A DNA stretch of 64,000 nt, from assembly GCA_944323875.1 (NCBI GenBank), contig CALUUH010000006.1:1-64000 (forward strand), given 5' to 3'. Each line of letters begins with the position of its first letter. Positions within the stretch are counted from its first letter, which is position 1. The translations under genes were made by a program, and so were the position numbers. The stretch is from Candidatus Gastranaerophilales bacterium. Lineage in GTDB: Bacteria > Cyanobacteriota > Vampirovibrionia > Gastranaerophilales > Gastranaerophilaceae. Under the pieces are notes generated by a model. It made no database searches and was not told where the DNA came from. It saw only the letters and a program-made list of their open reading frames with translations. Positions 25,577 through 34,422 of the stretch are shown piece by piece.

Positions 25577-26224
25577 TTAAATATTAAAGCTTTTTCTTGC
25601 GCCTTCCTCGTGGTAAAATCCGCCGCCGCAAATGGTTTCAACGACTTTTAACACAAATTCGCGCGGGGCGTCAAGCTGATTAAGGTAAAATTCACGATTG
25701 GTAAGATGGCGGATTTTCATTATGGAATTCTGATTAGTTTCGGCCGGAATAAATAAAGAGGCTACCTCATTATCCAAAAGTCTTACCATTTCTTCATCGT
25801 GTTCTGTCACGCCTTTCATCAACTCGTTGTAATTGCCTTTAATTGCCATAATTCTTCCGGAGAAAAGGTGCTGGCCGTTTTCACGGTAAAGGGCTTGCGG
25901 CTGGAAGTTGCAGCGTGTTGTAAAACTCATCTTATGCCATAAAATGTTTATAATAACAACAGATTTTTGTGCATCTGTATCAACGTATATATTTTGTGTT
26001 GTGACGCCGCGAGATGAAAACGCTTCTTTCAGGGTTTCTGAAACAGCTTGAAGATTATCAATCATGCGCAAAAATATTTCGTTGGTATTAACCGTAGCGC
26101 GCTGGTAGTCTAAAAATTGTTTATACATATGTGCAGAAACAAGCCCTACTCTCTCTTGGAGCAATGCTGATTTTCTTGCCGATGTTTCAGAATTATCAAA
26201 ACTTTCAAAGTTGTTATTTAACAA
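25577..26224 (-). CDS. Hypothetical protein, 215 residues
   Basis: Starts at TTG 26224, supported by SD AAAGGA eight bases upstream. The N-terminal 90 residues are helical and the middle is beta-rich (VVIINILWHKMSFTTRC). No signal peptide or membrane segment. The sequence contains QHLFSGRIMAIKGNYNELM and ends in a Gly-rich ICGGGFYHEEGARKS. I do not recognise the family. It may be co-transcribed with the 83-residue gene downstream. Confidence 0.65.
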   Translation of the reverse strand: MLNNNFESFDNSETSARKSALLQERVGLVSAHMYKQFLDYQRATVNTNEIFLRMIDNLQAVSETLKEAFSSRGVTTQNIYVDTDAQKSVVIINILWHKMSFTTRCNFQPQALYRENGQHLFSGRIMAIKGNYNELMKGVTEHDEEMVRLLDNEVASLFIPAETNQNSIMKIRHLTNREFYLNQLDAPREFVLKVVETICGGGFYHEEGARKSFNI

Positions 26225-26365
26225 TTTATGAATCCTTTTATATATATCATATTCTAATAATAAACATGAAATTATGTAAAGATTATAAAACTTTTTTTTA
26301 CAAATTTGAATAGATGTAAGGGTGTATTTTTTTCTAGATTGATTTGTAATATGAATACTTCTATG

Positions 26366-26395
26366 TAAAAGAGCGGTCTTAAGACCGCTCTTTTA
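26366..26395. terminator. Perfect 30-bp palindromic terminator
   Basis: TAAAAGAGCGGTCTT followed by its exact complement. It has T- and A-runs at both ends, so it can terminate in either direction. On the minus strand it directly follows the gene ending at 26400. Confidence 0.85.
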
Positions 26396-26399
26396 CCGC

Positions 26400-27437
26400 T
26401 TATTGCTTGTTAATGCCTTTGACGTCACCAACCTTCATTGCAAAATACGGTGCATTCATATTCTCTTGTAAAAACAGATAGAAATTATCATCAAAATTAA
26501 ATTCCCTTGTTTCTTCTTTTTCCGGTATCACCATTGACATACGCATTATCATTGCAGCTTCACTTTTCAACTTAACTCCCTTTTTGTCAAGATTGAAATC
26601 AACGGTCTGCATTGCTGTACCTATTGTAAAATCTGTTCCTTTAATCTTTTTGTTGGTTAAGTTTTTATAAGTGTAATCATTTTTGAATTTGATAAACGGA
26701 ACTTTTAATTTATCACTTTTTTTGAATGTTTTGTCACCTTCATATTCAAATGATGATTCAAGCATTTGTTTATATGCTTCTGCAAGTGTAAGTTTATCGT
26801 TTGTGCGATATAACAGCACCAAATCTTTCTTATCTTTTGTATTAAGAATTACTGCATAATCATTTTTTGAGTTGTAGAAAAGTACGTCAACTGTTCCTCT
26901 CAAACCTTCATCACTTTTCTCATCTATACCGAAATATTTAACATTTTCTTTTGAGTTAGCGAATTTTGCGGGAGTCAATTCATCATATACATACGGGAAT
27001 TGAAAATCCTTTTTCAGCATCGCATATAAAAGATAATCACGGCCATTCCAATCTACCATTGACAACAGATTGCTTGTTTCATTGAATTTCTGCAGTAATG
27101 CAGCGTTAATAGTATCACGCAGTGTTGTTGTGGTAACCCCGTGAATTTTATAATATGAATCCTCACTTATCATTGTAGATCGGAAATTCTGTTGGTTTAA
27201 ACCATCTACAACATCGTCATTACCGCCTTCAAGAAAGACTTCGCCGCGGACAATATCGTTCATCAAATCATTCCATACAAGCTGGAATGTTCCTACCCAT
27301 ACAGTATTTTCCGCCTTTGTTTTTGTTGAAAGCAACGGTACTGTTGTAAGAGTCGTGTCTTTCTTAAAAAATGGGAATGCAAATACCGCTGAATTAACCA
27401 TTAACAGAGTTAATATTGCGAGTAATACCTTTTTCAT
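26400..27437 (-). CDS. Secreted hypothetical protein
   Basis: A 345-residue exported protein with a signal peptide at residues 1-20 (ending VFAF). The mature region resembles the serpin-like or DUF-type periplasmic proteins with alternating beta strands, but the family is not recognised with certainty (for example the segment FLFLQENMNAPYFAMKVGDV near the end is the style of a serpin strand 5A-hinge or a substrate-binding fold). SD AAAAAGGAG. It follows a BlaI-like repressor and a 130-residue protein in what looks like one operon. Confidence 0.6.
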   Translation of the reverse strand: MKKVLLAILTLLMVNSAVFAFPFFKKDTTLTTVPLLSTKTKAENTVWVGTFQLVWNDLMNDIVRGEVFLEGGNDDVVDGLNQQNFRSTMISEDSYYKIHGVTTTTLRDTINAALLQKFNETSNLLSMVDWNGRDYLLYAMLKKDFQFPYVYDELTPAKFANSKENVKYFGIDEKSDEGLRGTVDVLFYNSKNDYAVILNTKDKKDLVLLYRTNDKLTLAEAYKQMLESSFEYEGDKTFKKSDKLKVPFIKFKNDYTYKNLTNKKIKGTDFTIGTAMQTVDFNLDKKGVKLKSEAAMIMRMSMVIPEKEETREFNFDDNFYLFLQENMNAPYFAMKVGDVKGINKQ

Positions 27438-27452
27438 GTTCGTTTCTCCTTT

Positions 27453-27845
27453 TTAACTAATATTCAAAAAGCGCAAAAAGCTTTTTATCAATCCTGTTGT
27501 ATCATCCCCGTTCGGGATGTTTGCAGACTTATAATATTTTTTATAATTCTTGATAACATTATCCGGCAAATCTTCTCCGTTTTCAAGTATGTGCGCAAGA
27601 AGTTCCAAATAGTCGTCCTGTTCCTCTTTATACAAAGCATCACGTGCTCGTAAATCTTCATCTGCTTCGTAATGAATAAGCGCATGGTAAGCAGCCACGA
27701 GGCTTGCGTCATTACCTGTACGGCGCGGATAGTTAAGCAGTGCATCTTTAACCGTTATATTGCCGATTAAAACATAACGGATAAGTTCGGCAACATATTT
27801 CCGCTCCTCTAATTTTAACTGCTTTTTAGATTTTTTATCAACCAT
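27453..27845 (-). CDS. Hypothetical cytoplasmic protein
   Basis: A 130-residue, charged, helical protein with no signal peptide. It begins with a basic KKSKKQLKLEERKY and continues with acidic helices (EADEDLRARDALYKEEQDDYLELLAHILENG). Unknown function. It starts two bases after the stop codon of the BlaI-like repressor gene and ends 15 bases before the secreted protein at 26400, so the three are one operon. Confidence 0.65.
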   Translation of the reverse strand: MVDKKSKKQLKLEERKYVAELIRYVLIGNITVKDALLNYPRRTGNDASLVAAYHALIHYEADEDLRARDALYKEEQDDYLELLAHILENGEDLPDNVIKNYKKYYKSANIPNGDDTTGLIKSFLRFLNIS

Positions 27846-27847
27846 TA

Positions 27848-28192
27848 TTATTTTACTAACAATGCATCACATTCTTTTTCAACAAAATGCAGCAATTTGA
27901 TATAATTACCTTCAAAAAACTGTTCGGTAATTTCTTTAACAGATTCTTTTGCCATTTCATTTTTATTCATTGCTGCTTTGTAAAAGAATTTTTTACCAAC
28001 CTTGTAACGCACAAGAACACTTTTCACGGTCAATCTGTCCATAACCGTTTTGATTGTTGTGTAAGCTCTTTCTATACCGTTTGCAGACAAATCATCTACA
28101 ATATTCTGGATAGAAATATCTCTGTCTTCGCTTTCTTCTGTCATTCTCCAAATTGAGTTTAAAATATCAATTTCAAGACTGCCACATGCCAT
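27848..28192 (-). CDS. BlaI/MecI/CopY-family repressor
   Basis: A 114-residue winged-helix repressor. The family pattern is clear: LEIDILNSIWRMTEES at the start, IERAYTTIKTVMDRLTVKSVL as the recognition helix and wing, and a C-terminal dimerisation helix (KEITEQFFEGNYIKLLHFVEK). BlaI-type proteins bind TACA/TGTA-like dyads and in other bacteria are inactivated by a membrane protease BlaR. No BlaR, beta-lactamase or copper gene is adjacent; instead it heads an operon with two uncharacterised genes, which it presumably controls together with itself. Confidence 0.85.
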   Translation of the reverse strand: MACGSLEIDILNSIWRMTEESEDRDISIQNIVDDLSANGIERAYTTIKTVMDRLTVKSVLVRYKVGKKFFYKAAMNKNEMAKESVKEITEQFFEGNYIKLLHFVEKECDALLVK

Positions 28193-28225
28193 ATAAATTC
28201 CTCTACTTTCTTTTTAATCTGCCAT

Positions 28226-28240
28226 TTACTATAAATGTAA
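28226..28240. promoter_or_regulatory. Candidate operator of the BlaI-like repressor
   Basis: Dyad TTAC-N7-GTAA, 34 bases upstream of the repressor start, in the promoter region. Position and symmetry fit autoregulation by a BlaI-like protein. Confidence 0.4.
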
Positions 28241-28288
28241 CATAAAAAATATTTTTTTCAACCCTGTATCGTCAAAATTTACATAAAT

Positions 28289-29443
28289 TTAATCTATATT
28301 GAACAAATCAGGTTCTTTTTGGTAATTACGTTTTATTTTTCGTGCTTTTTCATTTTTCTTTTTAGATCTTTTAGGGATGTTGCGGTATGCGTTATCAACA
28401 GAAATTTTGGATAATGCCGTACCGTTGCGTCTGTCGTAGAATGTAAGCCAGAAACTTCTATCTATGTTATCTACTGAAAAAGAAACTCTGCCGGCAATTT
28501 TTTCTCCGGGTTTTATTTGTTTAAACATGATTTTTGTATCACCGAAAATTGACGGGCGGAAAACCGAATTGTAATCATTTACCAGTGCCATATCAAGGCC
28601 TGAGAAGGTTTTATCAGACATATTAGATATCATAACGGTCAGCGTTATGGTATTAAGTTCACCGAACGGATCTTCTTCATGGGTAACATTGCTTATTAAG
28701 ATATCCAATCCCGGATAAAATAACTCATGCTGCTGCAGAGCTTCTTCCCGATAAACAGGGAGCGGCACACTTGTGTTAATTTTTACTCTTATTTCATCCC
28801 CCGGAGCAATTAAAACATCGTGCCCTTTCCTAAGCAGCGCCATTCCTAATCCGACAGCACTTCCGATAGCTGCCCCGCCGGCAAGCGTATACCCCTGTGA
28901 TGCAATTGCAGCTTCAAGTCCGAGCCAGTTAAGTGCCATCAGACCGCCAACTGCACCGCCTGCAACAGTATATCCCACATCCTGTGCAATAATCTTTGTT
29001 GCTTCTGCTACAGGGTGCAATTTAGTGGACATTTTACCTTCAATTGGAATTTCACGGCCATCAGGTGTTATCAGATAGTCAAAATCCAGAGCAATCCAGC
29101 CGGAGCGTCCCAGACTTTTCGGGTCTACACTCTGGGTAATTTTGCCGTGCGCAATTGTTCCTTTAGGGATAATTACACCTTTATCACCGGTAACCTCGCT
29201 TGTTACCTCGGCAAAAAATTCATCCCCCTCCATACTGACATTTGCATCTAATACCTGAGAAACAGTCATTTTTATTACGTCTTTTTTCTCAAGTGTTTCA
29301 ACTTCACCTGTAAAAAGTTCTTTTTGCAGCTGTTGTTCATAGGTATCAGTTTTTTCTACACCGCCTTGCAGTGTTTCGGCACTTACCAGCAGTGTATTCA
29401 GATTAAAAACCAGTATTAACAGTATCGCGATTAACTTCTTCAT
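28289..29443 (-). CDS. Secreted hypothetical protein with Gly/Ala-rich hydrophobic core
   Basis: 384 residues. Signal peptide at 1-23. Residues 60-140 are beta-rich and include GVIIPKGTIAHGKITQ, a motif echoed by the secreted protein at 59590 (IVIPAGTKVKARV). Residues about 155-205 form a long Gly/Ala-rich hydrophobic stretch (GGAVGGLMALNWLGLEAA) that could insert in a membrane. The tail is basic (KRSKKKNEKARKIKR). Envelope location is likely; function unknown. ATG is preceded by TATAAT at six bases with no SD. Confidence 0.65.
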   Translation of the reverse strand: MKKLIAILLILVFNLNTLLVSAETLQGGVEKTDTYEQQLQKELFTGEVETLEKKDVIKMTVSQVLDANVSMEGDEFFAEVTSEVTGDKGVIIPKGTIAHGKITQSVDPKSLGRSGWIALDFDYLITPDGREIPIEGKMSTKLHPVAEATKIIAQDVGYTVAGGAVGGLMALNWLGLEAAIASQGYTLAGGAAIGSAVGLGMALLRKGHDVLIAPGDEIRVKINTSVPLPVYREEALQQHELFYPGLDILISNVTHEEDPFGELNTITLTVMISNMSDKTFSGLDMALVNDYNSVFRPSIFGDTKIMFKQIKPGEKIAGRVSFSVDNIDRSFWLTFYDRRNGTALSKISVDNAYRNIPKRSKKKNEKARKIKRNYQKEPDLFNID

Positions 29444-29514
29444 AACAAAATTATAGCATTAAAAGTTAAATGCAACAAATTTTAGGATTATTGTGTACAC
29501 GCATCGGGATAATC

Positions 29515-29760
29515 TTATTCAGACATTAACATTCTAACAGCAGTTTCAGCATCCAGCACATTTTCATCTTTAACTTCATTTTCATCTTGTTCCAGTTCTG
29601 CAAGAAGTGCATCCATTTGTTCCTGCTGAGCGGCCTTGCTTTTTACTAAAAGAGTCATAGCCTCATTCACAATATCATTTACCGAGTTATATAAACCGGT
29701 TGCCATCTGCTCATTTATAAATTTTTCAAAATCACTGCTTAATGATATAGATATATCCAT
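29515..29760 (-). CDS. ParD-like RHH antitoxin, orphan
   Basis: An 81-residue protein with an N-terminal ribbon-helix-helix of ParD type (MDISISLSSDFEKFINEQMATGLYNSVNDIVNEAM style) and an acidic C-terminal tail that in ParD wraps the ParE toxin. No ParE or RelE-like gene is present on either side, so it is either an orphan antitoxin or a plain regulator. SD AGGGG. Confidence 0.7.
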   Translation of the reverse strand: MDISISLSSDFEKFINEQMATGLYNSVNDIVNEAMTLLVKSKAAQQEQMDALLAELEQDENEVKDENVLDAETAVRMLMSE

Positions 29761-29932
29761 TGATTTAACCCCTATTTATAATGCTTATATTTTATATTAT
29801 AACCGGCAATTATTCAAGCTACTAACTTACAGAGCGGCAAATCTCGTTAATAATTCTTTACATATCTGGCAATTTTTTATAACACAAAAACTTTATATAA
29901 ATACAGGGGAAAATTTAAGGGGATAAAAAGTT

Positions 29933-30829
29933 ATGTCAGTCTTTTACAGAAGCATTAATCTATCATATATGCCTTCATGTAGACCACATCATTTTCACCA
30001 TTGCAGACCGATGATGCCGATGTGTATGCCTTATTATAATTCCGTATTCTATGGAATGGGAATGTTCTCATTAGGCTATGCAACAGGAAATGCATTGTTA
30101 TCAATGATGGGACTGGGCAATAACAATAATATTTTCTATCAACAGCCGGCTTATGTTCAGCCAATGCAGATGATGCCTTATTATCAGCAGCCGGTTTATC
30201 AGGCACCTGTTATGACTTATCCGCAATTCGGTGTTGTGACCAATCCAGTAGTAACCAATCCCGTAGCAACAGCTCCGGTTACAACAACAGCTACTACAAC
30301 AACATCTTCTTCAACCAGTCTTAATACCGGATATCACAGAACAGAAGCCAAGGTTAAACAGATAGATTGGAGTAAATTAAACCCGTTCAAAAAGAAAAAA
30401 GTTAAAGTAAGCGATAAAAATAAATTACCTGAATTAAATCAGGTAGGCTATGACCAGCAAAAAGGTATGGCGCTTGCACAAGACGCATTAAGCCATGCAG
30501 GTTCCAAATCAACAGGCTATTGTGCAAAATCAGTTAAAGAATCAATAGCAAGAAGCGGTTTAGGTGCATACGAAAGCGGTCATGCTTATCAATGTGCAGA
30601 CATATTGAGCCGCAACCCGAACTTCAAAGAAGTTAAGGTTGCCGCAAAAGATGTTGATAAATTACCGGCAGGATGTGTAATCGTATATCCGCAGGGTGAT
30701 GCAGGTTACAGTAATGATTACGGACATATTGAAATATCTCTCGGTAATGGTAAAGCAGCCAGTGATTACGTAAACAGAAATGTTAAGGATTCAGCAAATG
30801 CAAGAGTATTCGTTCCTGTAGCAGCCTAA
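29933..30829 (+). CDS. Putative CHAP/NlpC-like amidase with Met/Tyr/Pro-rich N-terminus
   Basis: 298 residues. The N-terminal 100 residues are low-complexity, rich in Met, Tyr, Gln and Pro (for example QQPVYQAPVMTYPQ), followed by a Thr/Ser linker. The C-terminal 130 residues look like a papain-fold amidase: a Cys in STGYCAKSVKES near residue 200, a His in NDYGHIEISLGNG near 263, and DVDKLPAGCVIVYP between. This is consistent with cell-wall hydrolysis but the catalytic assignment is by pattern only. There is no classical signal peptide. SD AGGGG. It converges on coaE with a four-base overlap. Confidence 0.6.
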   Translation: MSVFYRSINLSYMPSCRPHHFHHCRPMMPMCMPYYNSVFYGMGMFSLGYATGNALLSMMGLGNNNNIFYQQPAYVQPMQMMPYYQQPVYQAPVMTYPQFGVVTNPVVTNPVATAPVTTTATTTTSSSTSLNTGYHRTEAKVKQIDWSKLNPFKKKKVKVSDKNKLPELNQVGYDQQKGMALAQDALSHAGSKSTGYCAKSVKESIARSGLGAYESGHAYQCADILSRNPNFKEVKVAAKDVDKLPAGCVIVYPQGDAGYSNDYGHIEISLGNGKAASDYVNRNVKDSANARVFVPVAA

Positions 30830-31392
30830 TTTAATTTTGAAATAAAATCTGTAACAAGAGTTTTCAACTCCTCAACAGAACCATTATTGTCAATAACATA
30901 GTCGCAGCATGCAAGTTTTTTTTCTTGCGGAAGTTGTGAATTAATTCTCAATAAAGCATATTCCTCGGTAAAATTATTACGTTTTACGAGTCTTTGCAAA
31001 CGGGTTTTATCATCTGCAAAGACAAAGACTATTTTATCAAACAAATTTTCCATTTTCGCTTCAAAGACCAGCGGAATACCGACAAATAAGAATTTGTCGG
31101 TTTTATTTTGCTCAAAAAAGTTTTGAATATCCTGTTTTATAATCGGATGAACAAGACTTTCTAACTGTTGTTTTATTTGCGGATTATTAAAGACAAGTTC
31201 TCCTAATTTATGTCTGGAAATTTCTCCGTTTTCAAATATATCAAGATAAGAAAACGCTTTTTTTACCTCAGGATTTTTCAATGCCTCATGCCCGCATTTA
31301 TCAGTATCCAGAATTTTAAATCCTGCATCTTCCAAAATCTTTTGGACGGTTGATTTTCCGGAAGCAATATTTCCTGCTATCGCTATTTTCAT
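30826..31392 (-). CDS. coaE: Dephospho-CoA kinase
   Basis: Catalyses the last step of coenzyme A synthesis, phosphorylating the 3'-OH of dephospho-CoA. P-loop GNIASGKST (residues 7-15), the LVHPIIKQ segment near 80, and the LID region with RLVKRN near 130. 188 residues is normal. Its start overlaps the stop of the upstream pseudouridine synthase (ATGA), indicating translational coupling. panD, also of the CoA pathway, is at 36680. Confidence 0.94.
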   Translation of the reverse strand: MKIAIAGNIASGKSTVQKILEDAGFKILDTDKCGHEALKNPEVKKAFSYLDIFENGEISRHKLGELVFNNPQIKQQLESLVHPIIKQDIQNFFEQNKTDKFLFVGIPLVFEAKMENLFDKIVFVFADDKTRLQRLVKRNNFTEEYALLRINSQLPQEKKLACCDYVIDNNGSVEELKTLVTDFISKLN

Positions 31393-32120
31393 TGGTTGGA
31401 AATCCTATTTAAAAAATTACGCAATTCCTTAATTTGCTGCGGCTTTATCGGTTTAAATTCTCCACGTCTCAAACCGTCAAGTGAAATATTTGCGTGTTGA
31501 ACACGCTTGAGAGATTTAACCTCATAACCAAAATGTTCAAACATTTTTCTTATTTGTCTGTTCAACCCCTGATAGAGAGTGATCTGCATCATAGTGTGTT
31601 TATTATCTGCCTCCAGCACCATAACATCAGCGTAAGCAATTTTACCCTTTTCTATTTCAATACCTGCAGCCATCTCCTGCAGTTGATGAGGATGAACACG
31701 CGCCTCCACTGTCACTATGTAAACCTTAGGAACTTTTATTGACGGGTGTGTTAACTCGTTTATCAAATCGCCGTCGTTAGTAAGGATTAACAGGCCGGTC
31801 GAATCTTTATCAAGGCGGCCTACCGGTTTTAGCCCGAGCATATTATCAGGGAGAAGATCATATATTGTTTTGCGGCCTTTTTCGTCATCACAGGTTGTTA
31901 TATAACCGGCCGGTTTGTAGAATTTATAATATTCATGCCGTGACGGTCTTACAAGTTTCTGATTAACAAAAACCTTATCTTTTTCCTGAACAATAAACCC
32001 TAATTCTTTAACGATTTTACCGTTAACATTTACCACACCGCTTTCAATCAATTCATCTGCTTTTCTTCTTGAACAGAGACCTGATGAAGCAATGTATTTA
32101 TTTAAGCGAGTACCGGACAT
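31389..32120 (-). CDS. Pseudouridine synthase, RsuA/RluB family
   Basis: 243 residues with an N-terminal S4 RNA-binding domain (MSGTRLNKYIASSGLCSRRKAD...) and the catalytic domain with GRLDKDSTGLLILTNDG near residue 100, carrying the catalytic Asp. RluB modifies U2605 of 23S rRNA; RsuA U516 of 16S; sequence alone does not separate them, though the RluB-like start is favoured. It overlaps the upstream thioesterase gene by 19 bases and coaE by four. Confidence 0.92.
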   Translation of the reverse strand: MSGTRLNKYIASSGLCSRRKADELIESGVVNVNGKIVKELGFIVQEKDKVFVNQKLVRPSRHEYYKFYKPAGYITTCDDEKGRKTIYDLLPDNMLGLKPVGRLDKDSTGLLILTNDGDLINELTHPSIKVPKVYIVTVEARVHPHQLQEMAAGIEIEKGKIAYADVMVLEADNKHTMMQITLYQGLNRQIRKMFEHFGYEVKSLKRVQHANISLDGLRRGEFKPIKPQQIKELRNFLNRISNQ

Positions 32121-32524
32121 TTAATCTCCTTTTCAAAGGTTTGAGCAAGTGCGGCCGGCATTCTGCGATACAACTTGCCGTCATTGGATATTGCGACGAC
32201 ATCAACATCCGCTTCAACAAAAGTTTTTCCGGTTTCTTTTGATTTAATAACCTGTCTGAATGTAACCGAAAGGTTATTGAACTTTGCGATAAAAGTTTCA
32301 ATAATAATCTCGTCATTAAGTCTTGCTGATTTTTTATAGCGCACATTCAAATTCGTAACAGGAAGAACAATATCCTGATTTTTTAAATCAACCAGATTAT
32401 GTCCTGCCTGTTCACACCAGAAAACGCGGCCCATCTCAAGCCAACGCAGATAAGCACCATGCCAGACAACGCCATAAGCGTCGGTATCAGAATAAAAGAC
32501 TTTTTGTTCAAATATATGTTTCAT
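32102..32524 (-). CDS. Acyl-CoA thioesterase, YbgC/4HBT family
   Basis: A 140-residue hot-dog-fold thioesterase. The signature YSDTDAYGVVWHGAYLRWLE (residues 9-28) carries the catalytic Asp and His. YbgC-type enzymes hydrolyse short acyl-CoAs and often associate with tol-pal; here the partners are a pseudouridine synthase and coaE. The start is ATG 32524, with TATAAT six bases upstream and no SD, so leaderless initiation is likely; an in-frame reading from 32566 is longer by 14 residues. Confidence 0.88.
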   Translation of the reverse strand: MKHIFEQKVFYSDTDAYGVVWHGAYLRWLEMGRVFWCEQAGHNLVDLKNQDIVLPVTNLNVRYKKSARLNDEIIIETFIAKFNNLSVTFRQVIKSKETGKTFVEADVDVVAISNDGKLYRRMPAALAQTFEKEIKCPVLA

Positions 32525-32583
32525 AACCTGATTATAACACAAAAGACCATAATAAGTAAAGTTCAATAAAAAGGAGGAAAAAA

Positions 32584-32739
32584 ATGAAATTCAGATGTTT
32601 AGTATGCGGATGGATATATGACGAGAAAGAAGAAGGTACAAAATTTGACGACTTGCCAAAAGACTGGAAATGTCCCGTGTGTTATGCAGGACATGACAGC
32701 TTTGAACTTATAGACGAGGGATGCTACGGTGAAGAATAG
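32584..32739 (+). CDS. Rubredoxin-like protein
   Basis: A 51-residue iron-binding protein with two CxxC knuckles: CLVCGWIYD at the N-terminus (residues 5-13) and WKCPVC near residue 33-38, with LPKDW between, as in rubredoxins. It carries one Fe(Cys)4 and acts as an electron carrier, often in oxygen or peroxide defence of anaerobes. SD AGGAGG is strong. It is divergent from the thioesterase gene and has its own terminator. It is a little shorter than the usual 52-54 residues, and its acidic tail has an additional Cys. Confidence 0.88.
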   Translation: MKFRCLVCGWIYDEKEEGTKFDDLPKDWKCPVCYAGHDSFELIDEGCYGEE

Positions 32740-32760
32740 AGGCTTTTGAGCCTCTATTTT
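32738..32760 (+). terminator. Terminator of the rubredoxin gene
   Basis: Stem AGAGGCT / AGCCTCT, loop TTTG, followed by ATTTT; it overlaps the stop codon. Confidence 0.75.
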
Positions 32761-32875
32761 CGTGATGTATAAAAATTTTCACTAAAAGCTATTGACGAAA
32801 AAACATGTTTGGGTTAAATTAAAAAGTGCCGGTAAAAAGCGGCTTATCTGATTAAGATATGAAAATTTAATATTT

Positions 32876-32952
32876 CGGGATGTGGCGCAGCTTGGTAGCG
32901 CACCTCGCTTGGGACGAGGGGGTCGCACGTTCAAATCGTGTCATCCCGACCA
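32876..32952 (+). tRNA. tRNA-Pro (UGG)
   Basis: A full cloverleaf: acceptor stem CGGGATG/CATCCCG with discriminator A and encoded CCA, anticodon stem CCTCG/CGAGG, loop CTTGGGA giving anticodon UGG, and T-arm with GTTCAAATC. The first base pair is C-G as typical of bacterial proline tRNAs. A terminator follows directly. It is the only tRNA gene in the window. Confidence 0.95.
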
Positions 32953-32955
32953 TTT

Positions 32956-32984
32956 AAAAAGATTGACGTCAGTCAATCTTTTTT
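32956..32984 (+). terminator. Terminator of tRNA-Pro
   Basis: Stem AAAGATTGAC / GTCAATCTTT with loop GTCA, then T-run. Confidence 0.9.
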
Positions 32985-33170
32985 GTTGTGAGTCAAAATT
33001 TCCCGATTACATCGCGGCACCGTGCGCACCATTCTAAACCCCTAAGAATTGCGGCAAGTTATGCCAACACCTGTAAGGCTCAACAAAGCTTCGCCAATTG
33101 AATTATATCACTTTCAACTTGACATTCCGGTAAAAATGTGGCAAAATAATGGCAATAATGTGGCAAATTT

Positions 33171-34253
33171 ATGGCAAAATTTAATCCAAAGTATTCAATC
33201 ACCAATTCCATTGCAAATAACCTTCTTGAAATTGAACGAGTTAAAGAAGGGATTAAGGCTCTGCCGATTAATCCTAAACTTTTAAGTTCCTTAAGAGAAA
33301 CGGCTAAAGTTGCAACTATTCACTATTCAACCCAGATTGAAGGAAACAGGCTTTCAAAAGAAGAAGTTTTTGAAGTTATTAAGAAAAATAAGATTATTTC
33401 AAACACCGGAAGAATACGTGATGAGAAGGAAATTAGAGGTTACTATATAGCTCTTGACTATATTGAAAAACTTGCTAAAAGTAAATCGCCTATAACAGAG
33501 GATAATATTAAACTTATCCATTCCTATGTAACAGGAGGCGGAAGTACAAAAGTAAAACCTGATGAATATAGAGAAGGGCAAAATGTGATTACGGACTCCT
33601 TAACCGGTAATATTGTCTATATGCCTCCAGAAGCAAATGACGTACCGGAATTAATGAAAGAGTTTGTTAAATGGATTAATAATACTAATGATGTTCCTAT
33701 ACCGATAAAAGCAGGGATTATTCATTACCAGTTTGTAACAATACACCCATATTTTGACGGTAACGGAAGAACGGCAAGACTTTTAACAACCCTTGCTCTG
33801 CATAAAGAAGGGTATGATCTTAAAGGTATTTACTCTCTGGAAGAGTATTATGCAAAGGATTTGCAGGGATATTATGATGCAATAACTATCGGCAAATCCC
33901 ATAACTACTATATGGGACGTGCGGAAGCGGATATTACAAAGTGGGTAGAATACTTTGTTGAGGGAATGGCAGTTGCATTTAAATCAGTCTATAAAAAGGC
34001 TAAGGATAATGAAAGTTCTAAGGATGAAGTTAAAATATTAAGAGAACTTGACGCTAAGCAGCGTCAAATACTTAATCTGTTTGAAACTCAAAAGTATGTT
34101 ACAGCAAAAGAAATTGCCGATTTCTTCAAATTTGCACCTCGTACAGCAAGACTGCTTGCTTTAGAGTGGATTGAAGCAGGATTTATTATTGCAGAAGGTG
34201 AAGGGAAAAAGCGGAAATACAAATTGAATGACAAATATGAAGCTATCTTATAA
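33171..34253 (+). CDS. Fic-family AMP-transferase with C-terminal winged helix
   Basis: 360 residues. Fic proteins transfer AMP (or other nucleotide parts) to Ser/Thr/Tyr hydroxyls. An N-terminal inhibitory helix with S53-x-x-x-E57-G-N identifies a class II, self-inhibited Fic. The active-site loop HPYFDGNGRTAR starts at His192. The flap region and a C-terminal winged-helix (about 290-350, KEIADFFKFAPRTARLL) follow, so it may also bind DNA. Upstream are tandem TGTGGCAAA-type repeats (33138-33182) but no SD. It lies 218 bases past tRNA-Pro; no integrase is seen. Confidence 0.92.
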   Translation: MAKFNPKYSITNSIANNLLEIERVKEGIKALPINPKLLSSLRETAKVATIHYSTQIEGNRLSKEEVFEVIKKNKIISNTGRIRDEKEIRGYYIALDYIEKLAKSKSPITEDNIKLIHSYVTGGGSTKVKPDEYREGQNVITDSLTGNIVYMPPEANDVPELMKEFVKWINNTNDVPIPIKAGIIHYQFVTIHPYFDGNGRTARLLTTLALHKEGYDLKGIYSLEEYYAKDLQGYYDAITIGKSHNYYMGRAEADITKWVEYFVEGMAVAFKSVYKKAKDNESSKDEVKILRELDAKQRQILNLFETQKYVTAKEIADFFKFAPRTARLLALEWIEAGFIIAEGEGKKRKYKLNDKYEAIL

Positions 34254-34422
34254 GTGTAAAAAGTATATGTAGCCCCTTGCAATTTTGTAAACACATAAGC
34301 AAAACTTGTTTATATATAAATTTAGCGGATTTCTTTACCACAACTTGCTTATAAACTTTGCTTGTGTTACTCTTTAAATTATTGATAATACTAGCATGAC
34401 TTATAAATGAGGATTAGGGAAA

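Noticed and set aside
29515-29760. Complete ParDE toxin-antitoxin system
   Set aside because: Only a ParD-like protein is present; no ParE/RelE-like frame exists on either side.
32950-34260. Genomic island integrated at tRNA-Pro
   Set aside because: No integrase and no duplicate of the tRNA 3' end were found downstream.
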